From positions 310,001 through 374,000 of the forward strand of contig JACONQ010000020.1 in the NCBI GenBank assembly GCA_014281115.1: a stretch of 64,000 nt of DNA, written 5' to 3'. This stretch comes from Laburnicola sp. R22_1. Lineage: Eukaryota > Ascomycota > Dothideomycetes > Pleosporales > Didymosphaeriaceae. Shown piece after piece: positions 56,359 to 64,000 of the stretch. Position 1 is the stretch's first letter, and the number at the start of each line of letters is the position of its first letter. The notes under the pieces were generated by a model, which was given only the letters and a program-made list of their open reading frames with translations, was not told where the DNA came from and did no database searches. The position numbers were made by a program, and so were the translations under genes.

Positions 56359-59300
56359 TTAGCAATTTAAGAAATTTGAAAACTCAACATCCCTTATCAT
56401 AAGATCCCAACTTGGAGACGGCTCTTGCTCTTGAGGAATAGTGTCGCCCAACTGCTCGCCTCCAAATAATTTCCGTGCCCCACCCTCACTCTCCCACCTA
56501 GCTCCTAGTAACGGCCAAGTCCCCAATTCAGAACTAGGCACATATGAATTGCTTTGTTGTGGCAGAGCTTTAACAAAGTCGTAGGGTCTGAATGCCATTC
56601 CACGTGTGTTCGCGAGATCTGCTAAGCTGTCTTCGATAGCAGGAGGAATGCCATCGCCCGGAAAGCCTCCAGAACACGCGAGAAGCCCGTCATCATCTCC
56701 TATATCGAAGGAATCATCAATGTTGCTCCCGCAGTGATTTGGCATCTCGCTCGGCGCGTTGGGATAAAATATGCTAAAGTCAGTACTGCTCCCCGGAGAT
56801 GAGGCGCCCAGTCGGCCCTCCACACTCATGTCGCTCGTGGATGGTCTGGGGCGTTGTGGTCGCTTGCCCTGCGCTTTACTTGAAGGCACCTCTGCAATAG
56901 GCACGAGTTTGAAACTGCTTCCCGAGCACCGAGACGCCGTACAACTGTCTCGGGGCTTGGCTTGCTTCTTCGAGCTTCTAGGTTCGCTGTCGCTACTACC
57001 TCCGCCGGACGATATAGCCGATGACGTGAAAACAGTGTCGTCGACTGAGGACAAGGACATACGCATCAATTTTAGGCGGCAACTCTCCATGATGGTTGGT
57101 ATGAGCTCTTTGATGCGGGACATTATAGGTTCGAGAATGGGTGCCAGTTCGCGAGTCAATTCTTCCTCTAGAGCTTCGGAAAGGGCTCGCTCTAGTCGCG
57201 GACTCATTCCCTGGTGCTCATCTATAACTATCAGCGGTGTAGAGACATAACCGCGAGCAGAGTCTACTTACATGGTGATGGAATGTTAGCATCGTTTGGA
57301 AATAGTACTGTGAACAGCATATTCCATTTCTCTTCGACGTTCCTCGCGTTCGCATACGGAGCCTTCTTGAAGTCAAGGCGCTTCAGCAGTTGTGGTCGGA
57401 TGCGATCGTCTTGCGGTTCAACCTTCTTCTCGCAGGATATTTCCTGCTGTTGATGCTCGGAAAATGCATCATCAGACTTCATCTCCAGCCAGCATCGTCA
57501 GCAGCGCAGGGGCTGTGTGTGTACGCGTTTGATGTGGTCCTTTAACTTTGCCATGTCCGCGAATCCTTCGCCTCTGCATGCTGCTTTTTTGTACTTCTCT
57601 GGCTGCCGCTGATAGAAAGGACACTTTAGCCGGCGGTAAGGCAGCCGATCTGGTGAGCCTTTTTCGTTTTTCTTCTTAGGTCGATCATCGTCGTCCGAGT
57701 CGTCGCCGCCGTCGCCGTCGCCTGGGTCGCGTCCGTTGCCTCGCGTTCTCTTCCTTCTTTGGGGCGTTTCAGAGTTTGAAGTGCGTGAAGAGAGACTTGA
57801 AGATGCGGAGCCGCTAGCACTGCCTGCATGGGAGCCAGAGCTCGATGAGCCTGATCCCTCTAGGACATCTGTGGCTTCGGGTAAAGCGTAATCCAGAAGT
57901 TCTCGAAGGAGCAGACCCTTGACTACGTTCATGGCCGTGTCCAAAGCACTCTTCATGCTAACCTCGCACTCCTCGGAGCCTTCATCGCTCTCCCTAGCTA
58001 TTTCAATGAAGCTGTGTTCTTCCTCTTCAGCATCGCCTGCGCTGCTGCCACCAGAGCTTTCAAGTCGGGAGATGGGCGTATCGGAGCATGGTGTAGAGTT
58101 GACGGCTCTGGAAATTTGCGGCACAATACTCGTACCGGAATTCGAAAAGAGAACAAACTCTTTCGCAGGAATAGCCATATCTTGAACACCGTGATTTTCG
58201 TCCGTGGTAGCACAAGTCGAGAGTTCAGTTGAAGTATTTGATGGAAATGAAGGCGATTCGACCTGCTCCATGCGCTCTGGATGCGAGATATAAGCAAATT
58301 TCTCTGACCTTTCTGTTGTTCGAAGCTTGCCTTTGTCATACTCGAGACCAGGAGCCGGGTCATGTTTCTGCGTTGGCATAGAAACGGCTATGGGTGGCCT
58401 AAGTAATAAAGCGATTGACTTTGGGCGCATGGCGACATCGCATTCATATCTGTTAGCCTGGACATGCTGAACCTCCAAGGGCAGATTATTGGCGAGGATT
58501 CTGTCAGTTTTAGGTGGAAGGATTGGAGATACGGGGCCTGACTGTAAATGTTTAGGAAGTTCCAACGTTTTCCCGATGTCTTCCCTGATCTTTTCTGAAC
58601 CCACTGGTGATTTTTGGGGCTCCACGGAGATTATAGCACGCTTAGGGCGCCCTGCCCTCGTGTTCGCACCTAGCTCTCGCAAATTTGTGTCCACTTTACT
58701 TTGAGGAGCGAAACGAGCGAGAGGAGCTATAAATGGGTTCTGAATTTGTGTTGATAATAACTGGGCTTCCATGATAGGATCGGTCCTTGATGGCGTCGAA
58801 GCCGTTGGTAGGCTAGTAACTCCGCTCACGGGGATCTGACTCTGTGGATTCTCTACAAGTTTCACTATCGGAGCAGCTTCTGTAGCAATTTCTTTCTGTT
58901 CATGTCGTCTCCGCTTTCTTTCTGTCTTTCCGAGATCCTCCCTCTTCAATTGTAGACGCTTCTCACTTTCCATCGCATCTCTCACACGTCTCTCCCTCAC
59001 CCGCATCTCTTTTGCTTCCTGCTCACGTAACTCCTCCTTTAACAGTTGGGCACGAAGCGCTCGAGAGTGAACCTCGGTTATCTTTGCAGCGTGGAGAGCA
59101 TGTATGCTGCTCTGCTGATCCTCACGATTGGATGCTTCACTTTTGTACGCCATTTCTTTCTTTGTCTCAGCCAGTAGCTGAGCCCGCTCATCTAATTCAC
59201 CCTGGGATATGGATGATTGGCGCGAGGAGTTACTCTTATATCCAGAATCATCGGAAAGCCTGGCCCGCGTTGGCTGTACTATTAGGGATGTCCGTGATCG

Positions 59301-60407
59301 AGAAGATGGACGACGAGATGCACGAGAAGCTCGGGGATCACGGTCCCGTTCGGGAAGGACTATAGACCGATACATTGAGTTCTGACTAATTGTAATTGCT
59401 GAGGGACTGCAAAGGGATGGCCTTCTATTCGGCGGAGGCATGAGGGCACGATATCCCTCCTCTTCCTGTGACGATTCCTCCTCGGAAGAGGACTCTGAGT
59501 ATTGAGGTCGGTCTGAGATTGGGACAGGCCGGTGGTATCGTGCGGGTGGCGCCTCGGGGCTTTGCTGTACTATCACCACAGGCCTCCTGGTTTGGTATGC
59601 TGAAGGTGAAGGCCTTTGCGATCTGAGCGGGTTGAAGTCCTCATAAGGCGGCGTGGGCATCGTATGCGGTATAGGTGGCCTCGCCATGTCGTAAGCAGGA
59701 GATGTCTGTATAGGGAAAGGCGGCCAGGCATTTGGGCCAGGATAGCGAGTAGGATACGTTGGATAGTAGTTCATATGGGTAGACGCAGAGAGTATGGGAC
59801 CAAGGTCTTGAGGTGGGGTGGGATACTGTTGCGGGAGTGCGTACTGTGGAATCGGTGGCATACTGGATACTCGATCGTATGGATTTTCGCTATAAATAGC
59901 CTGCCAACGGACTTTACGCCCCGGTGGAGGGGGCGATGTACGACGTCGAGTTCGAGCAGGTTCTATGACTGCCGAGCCTCGATTGTACCCTGCGGTTTCC
60001 TGTGGACGTCTTGACAGTGCATTGGGCCCGCATTTCGTACAGTTCGGATCCGTACAATCTTCAAGATTCATCTTTCTGCGCTCTCTCGGTCGCTTACTGG
60101 AGGATGAACATCGCCTTTGCAGGCGCTTCCGCGGGCTCGAGCTGTACGTGTTCTCACCGCGGCTGCGACGAGTATGGCCTACATCGACATCAGCCATACT
60201 ATCTTCGGCAGACAAAAGTTCACCCTTTGCGTCGAATTGAAAGGATACAGCTGGTCGGTGCTTGACGGCTGGTGAATCTGGACGCGAAACAATCCCGGGG
60301 TGAATCGCGTCGGGATCTGAGTGATAGCCAGAGTCTTTCGAATACTTTGACGAGGCAGATGTCGATTTTGCATCGTCGAATGCGGATGCTGAGTCCGCGC
60401 TGGACAT
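56359..60407 (-). CDS. Large C2H2-type zinc-finger protein of unknown function (one intron, one in-frame TGA)
   Basis: Start ATG 60407 (MSSADSASAFDD). About 1,330 codons in two exons. The N-terminal two thirds are Ser/Pro/Arg-rich and disordered, with a small CTDPNCTKC motif (about residue 120) and a charged coiled coil (residues ~430-530, EELREQEAKEMRVRERRVRD). A polar Ser-rich stretch leads to LKCPFYQRQPEKYKKAACRG, then GFADMAKLKDHIKRVHTQPL and RC, TGA, RCWLEM. Fungal proteins of this kind have C-x-R-C here, so the TGA (57498-57500) sits where an Arg codon such as CGA would be. Exon 2 (57227-56359) begins PFIDEHQGMSPRLERALSEA and contains a helical region (LAPILEPIMSRIKELIPTIM). GC and codon use are normal, unlike the AT-rich DNA starting at about 56340. 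Probably a nuclear regulator; target unknown. The TGA may be a real truncation, a pseudogenising mutation or a sequencing error. Confidence 0.75.
57228..57271 (-). other. Intron of the zinc-finger gene
   Basis: GTAAGT donor at 57271, CGCTGATAG acceptor at 57228, 44 bp. Joins NIPSP to FIDEHQGMSPRLE in frame; without it the frame ends at TAG three codons on. Confidence 0.75.
57498..57500 (-). other. In-frame TGA within the zinc-finger motif
   Basis: CGC TGC TGA CGA TGC encodes R-C-stop-R-C. Downstream the same frame stays open for about 75 codons to the intron. A CGA-to-TGA change (CpG to TpG) explains it. Confidence 0.7.
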
Positions 60408-61139
60408 TGCCGCTGTCACCACGGCACGATTGAAGTTGACTGTTTTGGTCGCGCCTAAATCAGACCGATGGAACCGCCCCGCAATGACATTGGAGCCTCT
60501 AGGAACGTCGCGGTGAGGGCGATATTCAACTTCGCTGTCATAGGAGTGATAGTCTTCGCAAATCGAATTTAGTTCCCTGGGGCTGGGTCATAGCGGCTGA
60601 TACCGCGCTGGAACGTTGAGATGGAAGGTCGCAGGTTCCGCAGCGGTCCGCGATAAGATGCTTCGGTGCCTAGGCACGCACAAGGCTGAGCTAAACACGA
60701 ATCCGCGACAGCACAGATTTGCGAATGCTGTGGCTGTGCGAGGGTTTCCCGTCGCGCAGACCAATGGCAACGCTTGGCCCCCACACTCTCTAAGCCTGGA
60801 GTTTTAGTTCCACAGCACAAGTGTGCGGTTGATATTTTGCGAGTTTCCAGAGTTGTTTGTAGCTAAGTTCGAATATCGAAGAGTGACAAAGTGCTTGGAT
60901 ATTCAGATAATGAGACGCGACGATAACATCATGAATTGTATATGTATAAAGGGCTGAGATGTAGCGATGGCCCTAGAGTACCCATTAACGCAAGGATCGA
61001 CAACAGGAAAGCCCTTAAACAACAATCCATTCCACCTTTCCCTAAACAATTTCAATGCGAGGACCGAAACCCATAGAAACGCAACCTCGAGATGGCGGGC
61101 GAAAGCCACAAATCCCCTTGCCCTACGGGAAGACTAAAT
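60408..61139. promoter_or_regulatory. Upstream region of the zinc-finger gene
   Basis: GC-normal, non-repetitive sequence between the ATG and AT-rich DNA at about 61150. No core promoter motif is certain; small frames on both strands lack signatures. Confidence 0.4.
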
Positions 61140-61509
61140 GAGTTAGTGTGCCAGCTGATTGGCTAAATAAATGTATGCTAACTAAGCCATAGTCTAAACC
61201 CTACTTAGAAATCCTAAGAATGCGCAGAACGCGGAGAACTCAAAGAACTAGGAGAAAAGATCTATAAGAAACTATATTAGGAAAAAAATTTATTTTAGCT
61301 TAGTATAATTTTACTTAAATATATATAAATATATATAAATATATATAAGTATATATAAACCTACCTAAATATATAAGTATATATATATATAGTGTTAATT
61401 TATCTACCTAGAGGTAGAATAATAAATTCTTTTATTTTAAATAATATAATAAAAAAGCAAAGCCCCTATTTAGTAATTAAAAAGAGTGTAAAAAGATAAT
61501 TATTAAAAA
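61140..61509. other. AT-rich transition with TATATAAA-type short repeats
   Basis: Contains several copies of ATATATAAAT in tandem (61318-61395) and the reversed P1 copy; no gene. Confidence 0.6.
61400..61495 (-). repeat. Repeat P1 (inverted)
   Basis: TTAATTTATCTACCTAGAGG to AAAGCCCCTATTTAGTAATT. Confidence 0.75.
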
Positions 61510-62270
61510 AGTATAAATATATATAAATATATATTTCTCCTAGGTAAAAGTATAAACTATCTCTACTTATTAGTTTTTAAATAGCTTTACTATGTTTAAT
61601 TTCTATATTTTTTATTATATTACTAGCGCCTATATAATATTATATACGTGCTAAGCCTAAAGCGCGTTAAAGTTTTTCTAATATCTTTCCTAGCTTCTAA
61701 GATAATTAACTCTATAATAATAATATTCTACCTACTTGCTTACCTACTATATTACTAGATAATTAACTTCTATCTTTTATTTTTTACTATTACTTTAGTA
61801 GATAATAAATTACCTCTACCTACTACTCTATTACCTAATAATTAACTATTTAGAACCTCTAAATATACTACTACTATAATATATAATAAATTATACGTAT
61901 TCTATTTTTTACTTTTAACTCTAAATAGCACTTTAATACTTTACTAGCCTTACTCTATTTACTATCTATAAATATTCTATAGTATAAGCGCGTATTTATA
62001 TATTTACTATACTATTATTATCTATTTCTAGTAGTATTCTTTGCGCTAATAATCTTCTAGGCCCTCTAAGTTAAATAGTAACTTCTTATATTTTATATAT
62101 CTCTAATAATCTTTAGTAATTCTAGCCTATTACTTTTTAATATAGCTTTTGTACTTATTATTAATATAGCTAAGTACTAGGCAGCTAAATTAATAGAGAG
62201 TAAAAATAACTTAAAGTTTATAGTTTTTAAGCACCTAGATTTTCTTTTAATCTAGTGTAATAAATCTATT
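61510..62270 (+). repeat. Repeat R1, copy 5
   Basis: TTCTCCTAGGTAAAAGTATA, then TTTTTAAATAGCTTTACTAT and TAAGCCTAAAGCGCGTTAAA; collinear with copies 2 and 3. Confidence 0.75.
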
Positions 62271-62825
62271 AGGCCTATCCCAGGGCGTTAACAATATCCA
62301 GCCCTCTATATTATTTTTATTTTAGATTTGTTAGTAATAAAATATTTGTTCCTCTGCGTAGATATAAGTACATAGGCTCTATATTGTTAACTTTAAGGGG
62401 TTAGTGTTATTAGGTTCCTATAGGCTAATAGAGCTAAAATTTAAGTATATTATTTAGCGTAGCAGGTTATATTATACAACTTATTTTTGCATATAGGACG
62501 CGTGTAGTTAAGAATATTAGAGTTTAGTATTTATAGTTAGGGTTAAGCTAGTAAGGCTACGAGGATGCAGCAAACGTTAACTATCCGGAGTTAGAGAACG
62601 TTTTGAGATAATAAGTTGCAACCACGAAACCTAAATATACGTTTAGTTGCATAGTAAGATAGAGGAGGCTGGGGCTATATATAGTATGCGTAGTAAATAA
62701 GGCTATAGAATTAATATATTTTATATATATAGCCGTTTCCTATTTGCGCGCACTCGTAACCTATTATTAGTACTAGTCCACCGTAAGCCATTCTATTGCT
62801 ACTATTATAGCAGAGAAACCTGTTG
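62271..62825. other. Unassigned AT-rich sequence
   Basis: Between R1 copy 5 and the DUF3505-like remnant; no frame recognised. Confidence 0.45.
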
Positions 62826-63165
62826 CAGACAATTATTTTAAGCATTTAGCTAAGTATTTATTGCCTATATATTAAGAGTGCAGGCACGTAGTATTGCCTA
62901 GTTAGATAGCAAGTTATTTATAGCGTGCCCACCCTATTAAATATAAGTAGGCCAAATTAATAGTAGACAAGATCCGCAGCTAGGCCGGGTTAATTAAGTA
63001 TACTAGCAAATTAGAGGTGTCTAGCCAAATTATTAAGCCTATATAGTAGTTACTAGCATAATTATTAATAATTAAATATACTTCTAAATCTTAAGCTTTA
63101 AATAGCCAAGTGGCTAAATTAAGTAAATTAAGTCTTTACTGTATAAATTAAGGCGAAAATTAAGT
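62826..63165 (+). pseudogene. DUF3505-like (OrsD-type) zinc-finger protein remnant
   Basis: Reading through TAA/TAG, the plus strand gives YFKHLAKYLLPIY, then ECRHVVLPSQIASYL, RAHPIKYK, AGLIKYTSKLEVSSQIIKPI. This resembles the N-terminal C2H2-like repeat of DUF3505/OrsD-family fungal proteins (xECRxxVxPxQIxxHLxxxHH ... GLIxYxSELEVPSxVIQPI). About 110 codons; the rest is not recognisable. The link to DUF3505 is from memory of the family pattern and moderate at best. Confidence 0.5.
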
Positions 63166-63457
63166 TTAAAATAAAGATTTAACTTGAAGATTTAATAGAT
63201 TTAATAGTGTTGTTTAGCTATAGAAGTAAATAGATATTACTATAAAAGTTAGCTTATTTAGAGTTGTTGATTAGCTACAACTTACTATTAGCATTACGCC
63301 TAGGCCCTCTAGCCATCTTATTGCGCACTTAACGCGCTATTTTATTACTATTACCTATCTATTAGCATACTTTTATTAGTGTTTTAGCTATTATAGTTAA
63401 CTTATTACGTACTTTTTACTACCTTTGCTTACCTTATAGGCTTGCTAATAGTCCGAT

Positions 63458-64000
63458 ATGCCTTCTAAACGCGCTATTAATGGCAACGCTTGTGCTAGAG
63501 TACACGCCACTAGCGCCATAGAAGTAACTAATAAAGGTGGAGGTTGCGGTAAGCGTTAGAAAGTACGCACCTAGCGGGCTATTAAAGGCGACTTGCTACT
63601 AGCTAGCACTGCTAGTTAGCTAATAGAGCTGCCTAAAACGTAGCTAACTGCGCCGCTATCGCCTTAATTGTCGCTATTATAGGGAGCCAGCCAGCTAGCT
63701 ATGCTCGCTAAAGACCCGCTTATTGGCCAGGTTATAGATGCCTTATAGTGGCTGTAGAAACTATAGTTACTAGAGTCGCAAGTGTTGTTAACGCTATTAT
63801 TAGTGTTAAAGGCAGCTATAGAGGCTTTAACTGTAGAGGATAATAATATTGTTAGTGGCGGCTTTGATAAGCGCTTTGCAGACAATTACGATAGCATTAA
63901 TTAGGAGAAGCTAGCTTAGTACTAGGTGCCGCGGCGTACTCTTATTAGTAAGAAGAGCTAAGTCTTTTAGTATAGCTATTACGTTGCGTTAAAGCAAAGT
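63458..64000 (+). pseudogene. hAT-like transposase, N-terminal part, cut by window end
   Basis: ATG 63458 (MPSKRAINGNACARVHATSA) leads a frame with TAG/TAA stops only. It ends with GFDKRFADNYDSIN, EKLA and VPRRTLISKKS, then VALKQ. Fungal hAT transposases carry a similar NYDGIDW-RLPRY...P...KKSWI...GYRVAL entry into a BED-type zinc finger just before the catalytic domain, which would lie beyond the window. Weak but specific resemblance. Confidence 0.5.

Noticed and set aside
57919..60265. Several plus-strand ORFs of 70-130 codons
   Set aside because: They overlap the long zinc-finger frame on the opposite strand and have no signatures.

Overview
The window looks like a repeat-dense chromosome segment of a filamentous ascomycete (Pezizomycotina). 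It shows short fungal introns (43-58 bp, GTAAGT-type donors, CTAAC-like branch points), fungal pogo/Fot1-type transposons, Ty1/Copia retrotransposons, DUF3435 tyrosine recombinases, a NACHT-WD40 NOD-like receptor, and pervasive damage of the kind left by repeat-induced point mutation (RIP). Long reading frames stay in register but are cut almost only by TAG/TAA, as expected from CAG/CAA/TGG by C-to-T or G-to-A change. I cannot name the species.

Layout. 0-8.9 kb: a C-terminal CSC1/OSCA-like channel pseudogene, a foldback element with 124-bp arms, an unknown CxxC/SDG-repeat ORF with a single stop, and a pogo transposase tail, among dispersed short repeats (families A, B and C). 9.5-12.3 kb: a NACHT-WD40 pseudogene with only about two WD40 repeats left. 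14.4-21.1 kb: DUF3435 fragments, a membrane-protein pseudogene, an NB-ARC scrap and the most complete DUF3435 gene (copy B). 21.1-26.9 kb: an AT-rich RIP block, unassigned sequence and a pseudogene carrying a 24-bp tandem repeat. 27.0-31.9 kb: a second long DUF3435 gene (copy D) split by a Fot/pogo transposon. B and D share a conserved 5' block that ends at AT-rich DNA.

31.9-56.3 kb is a nest of transposons. A pogo element (32.8-34.7 kb) sits in a small AT-rich repeat. A Copia element (35.7-41.7 kb, minus strand) sits inside an R1 repeat. A second pogo element (43.2-52.8 kb) contains both another pogo-like element (43.8-45.9 kb) and a second Copia element (47.0-52.6 kb). Every boundary has a visible target-site duplication. 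Two R1 copies then face each other (52.9-56.3 kb).

56.36-60.41 kb holds the one long, GC-normal host gene, a roughly 1,330-codon C2H2-type zinc-finger protein with one intron and one in-frame TGA. 61.1-64.0 kb returns to AT-rich DNA, with an R1 copy, a DUF3505-like zinc-finger remnant and the start of a degraded hAT-like transposase cut by the window end.

Apart from the zinc-finger gene almost everything is dead. The unit most worth attention is the DUF3435/NLR neighbourhood, because DUF3435 recombinases are the captain family of fungal Starship elements; no complete Starship is demonstrated here.
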